Below, one piece after another: positions 14,466 to 22,623 of a stretch of DNA of 37,637 nt. Numbering within the stretch: position 1 is the stretch's first letter; each line of letters begins with the position of its first letter. Position numbers and translations under genes: made by a program. The notes beneath the pieces are model-generated. The model was not told the origin of the DNA. It saw nothing but the letters and a program-made list of their open reading frames with translations, and did not search any database. The stretch is from positions 1-37,637 of IMG/VR virus record IMGVR_UViG_3300027309_000018, one strand, 5' to 3'. The stretch comes from a virus.

Positions 14466-16547
14466 TCAGGCGCCGTTGCTCTTGGCCAGGCCGTGCCAGT
14501 CCAGGCTCTTGGCCGCAAAGTCCAGGCTGGCGCGCAGCTTCACGCCGTCCACGTCTTCGCTGGAAAAGGTCTCGGTGCGCAGACCCTCGTAGCCGTCCAC
14601 GTAGGCGTACTCGACGGTGTCGATCTGGCCGGCGCGGGCCGCCAGGTAGAACGCGGTGGTAGACACGTCATCCAGCAGCGGTTCCACGATGGGCTCCAGC
14701 GCAGTGCGGCCGCCTGTACGGAACTCGTTGATGTCGCCGGACTTGGTGGGCTGGTAGTTGGGGCTGGTGTACTGGTAGGCCAGGGTTTCCAGGTCGGAGG
14801 GGACCAGCAGATAGGCCGGAGCGATGTTCAGCGTCTCCTCGTCCCGGCCCTTTTGCTTGCGCATCAGCGTGCGAAGGCTGGACAGCGCTTCCAGCGAGAA
14901 CTTGGAGCCTGTGCCGGTCAGCAGGTTCTTGTGCTCGGCACCGAACAGAGGCTCCCCATCCGACATGACCGGGTTACCCAGGATCTGTGCATAGACCAGA
15001 CGGTTTTCGAGGCTCCGCGCTGCGGCGGCAAATTTGGTCCCTGTGCGTGTCAGCGAGTCCAGATCGTCATTGACGATCATCTGGCGGGTGATTGCCAGCG
15101 AGCGGCCGAAGGTGAAGGCGCGGTAGCCCGTGACATCTTCGGACAGGCTGCCGTAGGTGTACTCGCCGTGCTCGTTGAGCTTCTTGAGCTCGACATCACC
15201 GCCCACGCCGATGGCCTGGCGGATACGGAAGTCCGGCAGGTTGGAGGCGCGGCGCGCCCACAGTTGGTAGGTGCTGGGCGCCTCGTCATAGGCAGCACGC
15301 AGCACGCGCTGGCCCACGCCACCGAGCAGCGCAGGGAAGTCGCCCGTGCCCAACATGCCGGAGCGCACGCGCAGCGCCACGTTGACGATCTCGGCACGGC
15401 TCATGCCGCGTGTCCTGTGGCCCAAGCCCTCGACCACCTCGCGCGCCATCTCCACCATGGTCATGGCGCGGTACTGGCGGCCGTTGTCATCCAGCTGGGC
15501 GCCGGGGTTCAGGCGGTGCATGAGCGCGTTTTCGATGCCGCGCATGCGGTTCTCGTGCTCATCGCCTACGGTGCGAATGGAGGTCGTGGGGCCAGTGGCC
15601 TGCTCCTGGCTGCGCTGGTCCAGCGCGGTCAGCACGGCGGCGCGGGCCTGGTCCATGGTGGACTGGTTGCGCAGCAGCTCGGCCTGCAGATCGGCCAGGT
15701 TGTGGCGCTGGCACAGCGCAACGATGTCGGCGGCCCGCTGGCCATCGAACGCGCCAGCAGGCGCGGGCTGCGGCGCGCCCTCGGTCTGGCGGTTCTGCGG
15801 GACCTGAGAGACGTTGGCGGGCGCGGCGCCTGGGGTGGTGTTGGCGGTCTGGCCGCCTTCACCGGCTTGGTTTGCTTGGGGCATACGTTGGTGCTCCTGG
15901 GTGGTGGGTTGGGCGGCTGCCCGTTGGAAGAACTCGCACGGCATGCCGCCCTGGGGCGCTGCACCGGACAGGGCCTGGGAAGTGGGTGCGCTGCGCGTGC
16001 CGGCGTTGGGGTCGGCGGGCACAGTGACGAAAGAGATTTCCTGCGGGGTCCAGGCGACTGCGCGGTAGAGATCGACGTTGATGCCGTCCGTGCGGTCCTG
16101 GGCGCGGGTGATTTCGTAGCGCTGGACGCTGTAGCCGAAGCTGATGGCACGGATGATTCCGGCGCGGATGTCGGCCACGATGCCGGCCAGCTCGGGACGC
16201 TGGCTCAGCCGGATCACGGCCCGGCCTTCACCACCTTCGATCCAGCCGCGCTCGGCAATGCCGAGGATGGCAGCCACGCCGCCATAGGCGCGGTGACCGT
16301 CCAGCACCTGGACAGTGCCGGCGTCAAAACGGGCCATGTCCACGGCTTCGGGGGTGATCTGCAGGTCCTCGTCGTAGGGACGATCGTTCCACCAGTCGTA
16401 GCGGCGCACCATGGCGCCCGTGGTCCAGACCACCTCGACCGTGCTGTCGGCGTCGTTGTAGGTGTCGGGAACCAGGCTTGCGGCGCGCGTCTGCACCGGC
16501 AAATCGTGGATCTGGGGCGCGGAAGATTGGGCGTTGGCTTGTGGCAT
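14466..16547 (-). CDS. Prohead protease fused to scaffold and major capsid protein
   Basis: 693 residues. Residues about 25-185 are an HK97-type (U35) prohead protease: VLDGHRAYGG with H85, AGIIRAISFGYS with S136, and the terminal ISFVTVPADPNA. A low-complexity Gln/Ala/Pro linker and helical scaffold-like stretch follow (about 190-390). Residues about 390-693 form the HK97-fold capsid (FTFGRSLAITRQMIVNDDL, LFGAEHKN, LYQYTSPNYQP-like region, KLRASLDFAAKSLDWHG). In HK97 these are separate genes. Here one frame would give protease, delta domain and shell protein as one chain. An internal start at 15884 with its own AGGAG could also give capsid without protease. Confidence 0.9.
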   Translation of the reverse strand: MPQANAQSSAPQIHDLPVQTRAASLVPDTYNDADSTVEVVWTTGAMVRRYDWWNDRPYDEDLQITPEAVDMARFDAGTVQVLDGHRAYGGVAAILGIAERGWIEGGEGRAVIRLSQRPELAGIVADIRAGIIRAISFGYSVQRYEITRAQDRTDGINVDLYRAVAWTPQEISFVTVPADPNAGTRSAPTSQALSGAAPQGGMPCEFFQRAAAQPTTQEHQRMPQANQAGEGGQTANTTPGAAPANVSQVPQNRQTEGAPQPAPAGAFDGQRAADIVALCQRHNLADLQAELLRNQSTMDQARAAVLTALDQRSQEQATGPTTSIRTVGDEHENRMRGIENALMHRLNPGAQLDDNGRQYRAMTMVEMAREVVEGLGHRTRGMSRAEIVNVALRVRSGMLGTGDFPALLGGVGQRVLRAAYDEAPSTYQLWARRASNLPDFRIRQAIGVGGDVELKKLNEHGEYTYGSLSEDVTGYRAFTFGRSLAITRQMIVNDDLDSLTRTGTKFAAAARSLENRLVYAQILGNPVMSDGEPLFGAEHKNLLTGTGSKFSLEALSSLRTLMRKQKGRDEETLNIAPAYLLVPSDLETLAYQYTSPNYQPTKSGDINEFRTGGRTALEPIVEPLLDDVSTTAFYLAARAGQIDTVEYAYVDGYEGLRTETFSSEDVDGVKLRASLDFAAKSLDWHGLAKSNGA
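15882..15898 (-). promoter_or_regulatory. Internal ribosome-binding site and ATG inside the protease-capsid gene
   Basis: AGGAG (15894-15898) lies 9 bases before an in-frame ATG (codon 222), much stronger than the site at the annotated gene start, where only a weak GGAAA is visible. Initiation here would yield a 472-residue scaffold-capsid protein starting MPQANQAG. The full protein also starts MPQANAQS, so the two N-termini resemble each other. Confidence 0.65.
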
Positions 16548-16571
16548 GGCGCTCAGTTTTCCGGTTTGACT

Positions 16572-16596
16572 GTCTCAAATCCCGGAAAACTGAGAC
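16572..16596. promoter_or_regulatory. 25-bp dyad, copy 1 (upstream of protease-capsid gene)
   Basis: GTCTCA-N13-TGAGAC with a core of TCCCGGA. It lies in the 53-base gap between the portal stop and the protease-capsid start. A near-identical copy with the same 13-base spacer is at 18361-18385. Possible operator for the Mor-like regulator, or a processing hairpin. Confidence 0.6.
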
Positions 16597-16600
16597 GATT

Positions 16601-18103
16601 TCACTTCTGCCCCTGCCCCTCCATCTGGGCCACTAAGTCAATGGGGTTCTGCGCGCCCCACAGCGCAGCCAGCAGGGGCAGGATGCCGCGATCACGCAGC
16701 TGCACCAGGTCGCCCTCAAGCTCGCTGAAAACGGCCTCAGGGTCATAGCCCCGGCGCCGGATCACCTCGCTGATGCTCTGCATGCCGCCCTTGACGGCAC
16801 TCAGGTCGCTGGCCACGTCCTGCACGGGGTTCGGGCTGGCCCAGCGGGGCGTGCTCCAGTCCGGCGCAGCCACATCGACCGGCACCGTGGCAACCAGATC
16901 CACGGCCGCCACGAACCACCGCGCAATGGGCGCGCACAGGCGCGGCACGGTGACGCGCCACTGCTCGGATTCGACCTCGGCCCGGAACTGGTTCATGCTC
17001 ATGCGCGAGGTGCTGAAATTCACCTCGGTCAGGTCGCCCGTCATCAGCTCGTAGGGACAGCGGTAGCCGGCGGCCACCTCCTTCCACCCTCCCTTCATGT
17101 AGTCGCCAAAGCCGGGCACGGCCTTCGGTTCGATGAAGGTGGGATTGGTCATGCCCGGCGGCAGGCCCACGATGCCGCCGCCAGCGAGGTCGCCCAGGTC
17201 CATCAGGCCGGGCTTTTGCCCCCCGGCCTCCTCGGGCAGCGGCGGCAGCATGCCTCCGGCCCCTTCCATCTCGGCCAGCACCCCCATGCGCGATTCCAGC
17301 TGCTTGCGCTGCAGCTCGGAGTCACCATAGGTGTGCAGGTCGCGCACCTTGGCGATGATGGGCGCCAGGCGCGTGATGCCGTCCTGCTGGCCAGCGCGCT
17401 CGGCGTCGAAGAAGTGGATGATTTCATCGGCCGGCACACGCTGGCTGGTGCCGCTGCGGCCCAGGGTCCACATGCCGGCATCACCGGGGTGGCGGTCGAA
17501 CAGGTAGTAGGCCAGGCGCTGGCCGCGCTTGTCGTACTCGATGCCCCGGATGATCTCGCGACCGCCGACGAGCACGCCGTTGCGCTCCACGTCCAGGAAA
17601 TCGATCTCCAGCAGCTGCAGCTTGAGCGGCACCGTCGAGCCCATGCGCTGGATGTGCTTGCGGATGAGCACGGCGCCGTCCACGTCGCGCGTGCGCTCGG
17701 CCTTGTACTGCAGGCCGTAGAAGTCCAGCAGGCCGTCGTAGTCGGCATGGGGCACCCATTCGCGCCAGCGCTTGGCCAGGCCCTCGTCGGCCCAAACAGG
17801 CACGATGCCCTGGCCCACGCGCATGGCGAGCACGGCATTGATGGCGCGCACGATGTTCGGCACGTTCTGGGCAAGTGAGCGCGCACGCATGCGCAGTTCG
17901 CGCGCATCGGCGGCGTGGTCTGCCGTGGGGCTGGCCCCCGAGCGCTTGACGCGCCAGCCATCGGCGCGGCTGGCGCCCTCGTAGGCGCGCACCAGCATTT
18001 CCCGGGCGACCTGGCGGCGCACGCCCTGCGCGGGCGAGAAATAGCCGACAACACGATCGACCAGCGTGGGGGAGGCCCTGCGGGGCACGGTACGGCGCTG
18101 CAT
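16601..18103 (-). CDS. Lambda-family portal protein
   Basis: 500 residues matching the lambda gpB-type portal: REMLVRAYEGASRADGWR near the start, ELRMRARSLAQNVPNIVRAINAV, DFYGLQYKAERTRDVDGAVLIRKH, YDKRGQRLAYYLFDRHPGD, RVPADEIIHFFDAERAGQQDGITRL and NFSTSRMSMNQFRAEVESEQW. The portal forms the dodecameric ring through which DNA is packaged and ejected. It lies 2 bases after the gpW-like stop. The C-terminal part after about 470 is short and basic/hydrophobic, with nothing unusual. Confidence 0.93.
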   Translation of the reverse strand: MQRRTVPRRASPTLVDRVVGYFSPAQGVRRQVAREMLVRAYEGASRADGWRVKRSGASPTADHAADARELRMRARSLAQNVPNIVRAINAVLAMRVGQGIVPVWADEGLAKRWREWVPHADYDGLLDFYGLQYKAERTRDVDGAVLIRKHIQRMGSTVPLKLQLLEIDFLDVERNGVLVGGREIIRGIEYDKRGQRLAYYLFDRHPGDAGMWTLGRSGTSQRVPADEIIHFFDAERAGQQDGITRLAPIIAKVRDLHTYGDSELQRKQLESRMGVLAEMEGAGGMLPPLPEEAGGQKPGLMDLGDLAGGGIVGLPPGMTNPTFIEPKAVPGFGDYMKGGWKEVAAGYRCPYELMTGDLTEVNFSTSRMSMNQFRAEVESEQWRVTVPRLCAPIARWFVAAVDLVATVPVDVAAPDWSTPRWASPNPVQDVASDLSAVKGGMQSISEVIRRRGYDPEAVFSELEGDLVQLRDRGILPLLAALWGAQNPIDLVAQMEGQGQK

Positions 18104-18105
18104 GA

Positions 18106-18336
18106 TCAGCGGTCCCGCAGGCCGGCGAAGCGAAAGCGCGCCACCAGGGCGCGCGGCTGGCCGGTTCCGGCCACGGCCGCGATCTGCGTGTGCAGATCCC
18201 GGCGCGCGGCCTTCATCTCATCCAGGCTGCGATAGGTGACCGAGGCGCCATCCTCTGTCGTGATGGTGCGCTCGCCACTGTGGATGGCGGCATTGATGCG
18301 CGCGAGGCGCATCTGGAGGTCTTGGAGCGTGCTCAT
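18106..18336 (-). CDS. gpW-like head-tail joining protein
   Basis: 76 residues from MSTLQDLQMRLARINAAIHSGERTI; a GTG three codons upstream is an alternative and neither has a strong ribosome-binding site. The pattern (N-terminal helix, TTEDGASVTYRSLDEMKAARRDLHTQIA) is the gpW fold, a 60-80 residue protein that plugs the packaged head and forms the binding surface for the next connector. It is placed directly before the portal as in other gpA/gpB phages. Confidence 0.85.
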   Translation of the reverse strand: MSTLQDLQMRLARINAAIHSGERTITTEDGASVTYRSLDEMKAARRDLHTQIAAVAGTGQPRALVARFRFAGLRDR

Positions 18337-18360
18337 ATGCCGCACGCTACCGGGGCAACT

Positions 18361-18385
18361 GTCTCATTTCCCGGAAACCTGAGAC
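18361..18385. promoter_or_regulatory. 25-bp dyad, copy 2 (upstream of gpW gene)
   Basis: GTCTCA-N13-TGAGAC with an inner dyad TTTCC-C-GGAAA almost on the same centre. It lies between the Mor-like gene stop and the gpW start, 25 bases ahead of the latter. Flanks also match copy 1 (ACT before, TTTCA after). Confidence 0.6.
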
Positions 18386-18389
18386 GGTT

Positions 18390-18743
18390 TCAGCCGGGCT
18401 GCTTCAGGTGCCGGTACACGGTGGCACGGCTGATGCCCAGCGTGCGCGCCACGGCCGTGGCATTGCGCCCATTCCACAGCCGCAGCACCTGCCGACGCTC
18501 CTCGGCCTTGTCCACCGAGGACCTGGCAGGGATGTAGGCATCCTGGCCGGCGAACTCCCGGCGCAGCTGAAGCTGGACACGCTCCATCGCGGCAGGGCTG
18601 CCGCGCAGCTCGGGCAGCAGCTCCACAAGATAGTCAAACATGCGATCCACCAGATCGGGCGCGAAATCGGCCTCTGGCATGGCGGAACTCTTGGCCGCAT
18701 CGGGGGCCATGTGGGGTGCTGGGGCGTTGATCTTTGGGGTCAT
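18390..18743 (-). CDS. Mor-family transcription activator-like protein
   Basis: 117 residues from MTPKINAPAPHMAPD. Residues about 30-75 (LVDRMFDYLVELLPELR, LRREFAGQDAYIPA) and 80-115 (ERRQVLRLWNGRNATAVARTLGISRATVYRHLK) match the Mor dimerisation region and its C-terminal helix-turn-helix. Mor proteins activate the middle promoter of phage Mu by binding a dyad. A Mor-type gene between TerL and gpW in a lambda-type late operon is unusual. A 25-bp dyad lies immediately downstream and a second 1.8 kb further on, so it may tune head gene expression (inference). Confidence 0.8.
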   Translation of the reverse strand: MTPKINAPAPHMAPDAAKSSAMPEADFAPDLVDRMFDYLVELLPELRGSPAAMERVQLQLRREFAGQDAYIPARSSVDKAEERRQVLRLWNGRNATAVARTLGISRATVYRHLKQPG

Positions 18744-18747
18744 GGGG

Positions 18748-20844
18748 CTACCAGGAACGGGAGAAACCGCCGTTGCGGCGAACGGGTGCCGCACGGCGCG
18801 GCGCGGGGGCCGGCGCACGGGGCGCGGTGGAGGCGGAAACGGGTGGCGCGTCCGAAGTGAGCGCAGCCGTGGGAGCCGGTGGCGCCACGCTGGCAGGCGC
18901 TTCGAGTGGGCTGAAGAGGTCGCGGGCTGGCTGCACCATCTGCTCGACCTGCGACCAGCGCGCATCGGTGTACTTGTGCAGGCCCTGGGCCATGGCTGCG
19001 TGGATGGCATAGTTTCGGCAGTCCAGGTCCTCATTGCGCTGGCGGCGCTTGACCCAGCGGTAGGCCTCGCGGCCCTGGACCTTGGCCAGGATGCGCTGCT
19101 CTGCGGTCAGCTGCTCGAAGAACTCGCGCGGCAGGTCCTCGCTGAAATGCACGCACCCCGGGCCGGCGTCCGTGATCGCCAGCTGGCCCAGCAGCAGATC
19201 CTTGGCGTTGTCCACGCCAACCAGCCAGAGCTTGATGCCCTGCTTGATCTTCTGGCCGCGCCAGTCCAGGTCCTGCATGCTGGCCGGACCCACGATGGGC
19301 CGGTTGTCGTTGTTGTCGCCCTTGATGGCGCGCAGGTTGGGCAGCATGTGCTGGTGCGTGCGGACGTAGTTGTAGACCGCCTGCGTCTGGTCCGACGAGT
19401 CGATGCTGATGGCGCTCAGTCCCAGGCTGCCACCGTGCCAGGCCTGGCGGTAGCGGCGCTGCAGGTAAGCGGTCACGGGCGCCCAGTCGCCTTCGCTGGA
19501 AGGATTCCCCTCGATGATGTGGCGGTCCACGATCCAGCTTTCCATGCCACGGCCCCATGCCCAGACGTTGATCTGCCACCAGGTGCGCTGCACGTCCACG
19601 CCAGCCGCCAGCACCAGGCCACCCACGGGCACCGTGCCCAGGGCGTAGGGCTCGGCGCGGGCCTGCAGCACATGGTCGTCGGTGCCCTCCCCTTTCAGTT
19701 CCCAGGCCTGGCCCAGCGTCTCGTTGGTGAACGAGGTCATGGGTCCTGCATCGCCCTCCTGCAGAGCGCGGTGGGCCTTCTCGAACTCGTCCACGATGGA
19801 CGCCCAGGTGCGCTGCGGGCTGTAGGCAGCCCAGATGTGCACGCCCAGCGTGCGCGGGGGCCTGCAGGGCGTGCCATCGGCAGTGCGCCAGATGCGGTCG
19901 GCGCCGAAGCGGCGGCCAGAACGCCGGCACACCCAGGCGCCCGTCAGCGGCCAGCCGCCGGGCAGGTATTCAGCCTGGCTGATGGACTCCCGGCAGTGTG
20001 GGCACATGTGGCGCACGGTCTGGGGCTTACCGGCCTCCCATTTGAAGCCGTGCATGGCTTCCTTGCCGCCCCAGGTGAGCGGGTGCTCTGCTTCGCAGCG
20101 CGGGCACTCGATCAGGTAATCGACCTCGTCCTCGGAATCCTCGCAGGCGCGGCTGACGTGGCACAGGCCCTTGATGCCGGGCGTGCTGCCGCCGATGAAC
20201 TTGGGATATGGCGCGCCCTCCAACCGGCCCTTGGCCAAGGTGCCGGGCGAGCCTGCGGACTTGTCCTTGCTGCCCCCGATGGTCTGATCGAACGCCGTCC
20301 ATTCGTCCAGGATGGCCACGGCCACCGTGATCCGGCGGTAGGCCCGCGCCGCCTTGCCGCCCAGCAGGTGCAGCACGCTGTCGCGGAAAGGCTTGTACTT
20401 GATGGTCTCCTCGACCCGGCTGCCCTGCTTGCGGGCCGCGATCACCGAAGGCACGCCGTCCTTGCTGTCCAGCAGCGGCTCGATCTCGGTCTTGACGAAG
20501 CTGTCACGGTCGTCGTCCGTGGGCTGCCACAGCGCCTGCTTGCGGCGGCGGTGCGCGATGTTGTAGCAGACGAAGGCCGTGATCATCTTCGAGTAGCCGA
20601 CGCGCTTGGACTTCTTGACGGCCAGTTCCTCGATGCGGTCATCGGACATGAAGTCCAAGATACCGATCTGAAACGGCCATGCCACCCAACCGCCCTTCTG
20701 GTGGCTGGACTCGCCGGCCAGCAGGAAGTGGTCGGCTGCCCATTCGGACAGTGTTTGCGGCGCGTCGGCCCGCAGGCTGGACAGGCCCAGCTGCGCGGCG
20801 GCCTGGATGGCGGAAATCGCCTCTCTCGACAGGGGTACGCTCAA
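18748..20844 (-). CDS. Terminase large subunit, lambda gpA family
   Basis: 698 residues. The N-terminal ATPase has an adenine-binding/Walker A-like region near KKSKRVGYSKM (about 77-87), Walker B AILDEW, and the downstream GGSTPG motif. A zinc-binding-like pair CPRC/CPHC (about 253-300) is typical of gpA. The C-terminal nuclease includes LAAGVDVQRTWWQINVWAWG and SIDSSDQTQAVYNYVR. gpA-type enzymes cut at cos sites and pump DNA into the prohead. The last 70 residues are Ala/Pro-rich and end GGFSRSW, perhaps a portal-binding tail. It overlaps TerS by ATGA. Confidence 0.95.
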   Translation of the reverse strand: MSVPLSREAISAIQAAAQLGLSSLRADAPQTLSEWAADHFLLAGESSHQKGGWVAWPFQIGILDFMSDDRIEELAVKKSKRVGYSKMITAFVCYNIAHRRRKQALWQPTDDDRDSFVKTEIEPLLDSKDGVPSVIAARKQGSRVEETIKYKPFRDSVLHLLGGKAARAYRRITVAVAILDEWTAFDQTIGGSKDKSAGSPGTLAKGRLEGAPYPKFIGGSTPGIKGLCHVSRACEDSEDEVDYLIECPRCEAEHPLTWGGKEAMHGFKWEAGKPQTVRHMCPHCRESISQAEYLPGGWPLTGAWVCRRSGRRFGADRIWRTADGTPCRPPRTLGVHIWAAYSPQRTWASIVDEFEKAHRALQEGDAGPMTSFTNETLGQAWELKGEGTDDHVLQARAEPYALGTVPVGGLVLAAGVDVQRTWWQINVWAWGRGMESWIVDRHIIEGNPSSEGDWAPVTAYLQRRYRQAWHGGSLGLSAISIDSSDQTQAVYNYVRTHQHMLPNLRAIKGDNNDNRPIVGPASMQDLDWRGQKIKQGIKLWLVGVDNAKDLLLGQLAITDAGPGCVHFSEDLPREFFEQLTAEQRILAKVQGREAYRWVKRRQRNEDLDCRNYAIHAAMAQGLHKYTDARWSQVEQMVQPARDLFSPLEAPASVAPPAPTAALTSDAPPVSASTAPRAPAPAPRRAAPVRRNGGFSRSW

Positions 20845-21383
20845 GATGCAGCCTCCTCGTCCAGCTCATCCTCGTCGGGCGCCTCGGCCATGGCCGCCAC
20901 GCGCTCGCCGATCAGCTTGGATGTGACACGAATCCACTCGTTTCGCGCATCTGCCAGCACGCGCAGCACTGTGACACGGGCATCCTCGGGCAAATCGGGG
21001 CAGGCCTTGCGCAACTGGCCTTCGATCTGGTCCATGCGGTCCACAACGGCCGAGCTGGCCAGACCCAACACGTCCGCCAGAGCACCGATGGGCGCGAATT
21101 CGCCACTGGAGACAGCGTTTTTCAGGTCCTGGGCCACACGTTGCGAACGCGCCAGCGCCGCACGTTCCTGGACCAGGTCCAGGCCACCCAAACCGGCCGA
21201 GGCACGCCCCGCCGCCTGGTCGCGCAGGCGCTCGCAGTAGGCGAGCAGCCATTCGTGGCCCGAATCGCCCCGGACGATCGCGCCTTCGCTCACCAGCTGG
21301 CTCACGCGGGCCTCGCTGACACCGATCAAAGCCGCAAATTCTGCTTGCGAAATAGGAGCATCAAAGTAAGGCAGGACCTTCAC
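20841..21383 (-). CDS. Terminase small subunit, Nu1-like
   Basis: 180 residues from a GTG start whose G-T-G-A overlaps the stop of the upstream small ORF. The N-terminus (ISQAEFAALIGVSEARVSQLVSEGAIVR, about 12-40) is a winged helix-turn-helix as in Nu1, which binds the cos region. A coiled-coil middle (LVQERAALARSQRVAQDLKNAVSSGEFAPIGAL) and an acidic C-terminus (DEDELDEEAAS) for contact with TerL follow. Confidence 0.88.
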   Translation of the reverse strand: MKVLPYFDAPISQAEFAALIGVSEARVSQLVSEGAIVRGDSGHEWLLAYCERLRDQAAGRASAGLGGLDLVQERAALARSQRVAQDLKNAVSSGEFAPIGALADVLGLASSAVVDRMDQIEGQLRKACPDLPEDARVTVLRVLADARNEWIRVTSKLIGERVAAMAEAPDEDELDEEAAS

Positions 21384-21532
21384 TTAACCCCCTTAGGAAG
21401 GTTGCGCAACAGTCCGAGAGCGCGGCTCGAATTACCCGCTTCCAAGGGGGCCAAAAAGGACCCGCGATTCTGCCTATTTTTTAAGCACATCGAGAGGGGC
21501 GCCGCCGCGCCGATGAGGGTGCGCACCGTCAT
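21380..21532 (-). CDS. Possible 50-residue ORF over a cos-like region
   Basis: It starts MTVRTLIGAAAPLSM at an ATG that overlaps the upstream stop (ATGA) and ends at a TGA overlapping the TerS start codon (GTGA). Coupling at both ends argues for real translation. I recognise no family. The same DNA is where cos should be, just before terS. On the minus strand it includes CGCGGGTCCTTTTTGGCC (about 21448-21465), similar in kind to known cosN segments, and a GGCGCC-rich stretch at about 21497-21512. Either a small gene, the packaging site, or both. Confidence 0.4.
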   Translation of the reverse strand: MTVRTLIGAAAPLSMCLKNRQNRGSFLAPLEAGNSSRALGLLRNLPKGVK

Positions 21533-22599
21533 GCCGACACCCCCTGACGCTCGCCCAGCAGCGCATGCACTGCCGCCTCGTAGTCCGCGAACGCCCGCCG
21601 CAGGCCTTGCCCCGCTCGCGCATCGCACCAGTCGTCGTAGCCCGGCATGCCCAGGCTGGCCGCCATGCCCTCGACGCCGCTGCGCGTGTCTGCCCAGTTG
21701 TCAGGCTGCTGCCCCTCGCCTGCCGCAGATGCCAGCATCACCACGTCCTTCCAACGCTGCTCACGCACCCAGCGCAGCAGGCTGGGGCAGGCCTTGCCAT
21801 CCTTCGCCGCCAGCAGTCCACGCTGCTGCTCAGCGGCAGCCAGCAGTTCCTCGGCCGTCACGTCGCCACGGGCGATGGCATCGGCCACGGCGTCGGCCAC
21901 GTCCACCAACCGGGTGCGCCGATGCTCCGGGAAGCTGCCTGCAAGCGCTGTGGCGATAGCCAATCCACCGTTCGCCCCCCCTGCAGGGGGGTTGGGGGGT
22001 ATGTATTGGTTTTGGTTCTGGTTCTGGTTACCCGTGTCATCGCCGTGACGAGGCGTGACACCACCCGTGTCATCACCGTGACGCGGCGTGACATCGCCCG
22101 TATCACCACCAAGCCAGTCCGTGCCATTGAGCGTGACACTGGTATCAGTCACGACGATCCCATGCTGACGGCACAGGGCCATCAGCTCTGCCGCCTTGGT
22201 CTTGGCAGCGGGCACAACACCCAGAGTACGAAGAGCAGAAAAGATAGCACTACGCCTAGCCCTGCTGCGCCTTTGCCGCAGATGTTCGTTGCTCTTGACC
22301 TCTTCGCGCCCCTCCTGCTGCTGGCGGAACTGGGCCACGATCTGCTCGCATTCGTCGTTCTGATATCGGCCATCGGGCAGCAGCGTGAAAAACTCGGCCA
22401 ACACAAACTGCAGGGCATCGATCTCTTCCGGCGACCGGCACAGCAGGCGCCGCGCCAACAGATCGAAGCTGGAGCCGTCCAACGCTGCCTCGGTGTCACA
22501 GTACATGTCACGCATGTCACGGTAGATGGCACGCTCCAGCCGTGACAAGTGCCGTGTCGCGGTGTTGAAGTCGCCGATGTGGTGGGGGTAGTGATTCAT
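21529..22599 (-). CDS. DUF1376 (YdaU-like) replication-module protein
   Basis: 356 residues. The N-terminus (HHIGDFNTATRHLSRLERAIYRDMRDMYCDTEAALD) is the DUF1376/YdaU domain, found in phage replication initiator-like proteins. Basic SNEHLRQRRSRARRSAIF follows. A low-complexity linker (about 165-200) has 11-residue repeats GDVTPRHGDDT and alternating NQ. The C-terminal half (about 205-356) is a helical domain that may contact a helicase or the loader. Likely the origin-binding or helicase-loading protein of the early arm. The origin may lie inside the repeat region, as in lambda O (inference). Confidence 0.78.
   Translation of the reverse strand: MNHYPHHIGDFNTATRHLSRLERAIYRDMRDMYCDTEAALDGSSFDLLARRLLCRSPEEIDALQFVLAEFFTLLPDGRYQNDECEQIVAQFRQQQEGREEVKSNEHLRQRRSRARRSAIFSALRTLGVVPAAKTKAAELMALCRQHGIVVTDTSVTLNGTDWLGGDTGDVTPRHGDDTGGVTPRHGDDTGNQNQNQNQYIPPNPPAGGANGGLAIATALAGSFPEHRRTRLVDVADAVADAIARGDVTAEELLAAAEQQRGLLAAKDGKACPSLLRWVREQRWKDVVMLASAAGEGQQPDNWADTRSGVEGMAASLGMPGYDDWCDARAGQGLRRAFADYEAAVHALLGERQGVSA
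22031..22110. repeat. 33-bp direct repeats inside the DUF1376 gene
   Basis: Two 33-bp units (22031-22063 and 22064-22096), each starting CCCGTGTCATC, and a partial third at 22097-22110. They are in frame and encode the linker. Iterons in a replication gene are a feature of lambdoid origins. Confidence 0.6.
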
Positions 22600-22623
22600 G
22601 CCTGCTCAACCTTCGATATCAAT

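Noticed and set aside
14448-16748. 766-codon plus-strand open frame over the capsid and portal end
   Set aside because: It crosses two well-supported minus-strand genes and their intergenic gap; no recognisable domain.
18640-21240. 866-codon plus-strand open frame over the terminase genes
   Set aside because: Antisense shadow of TerL and TerS, which have clear motifs.
22031-22110. CRISPR-like repeats
   Set aside because: Repeats are directly adjacent with no spacers and are in frame in a protein gene.
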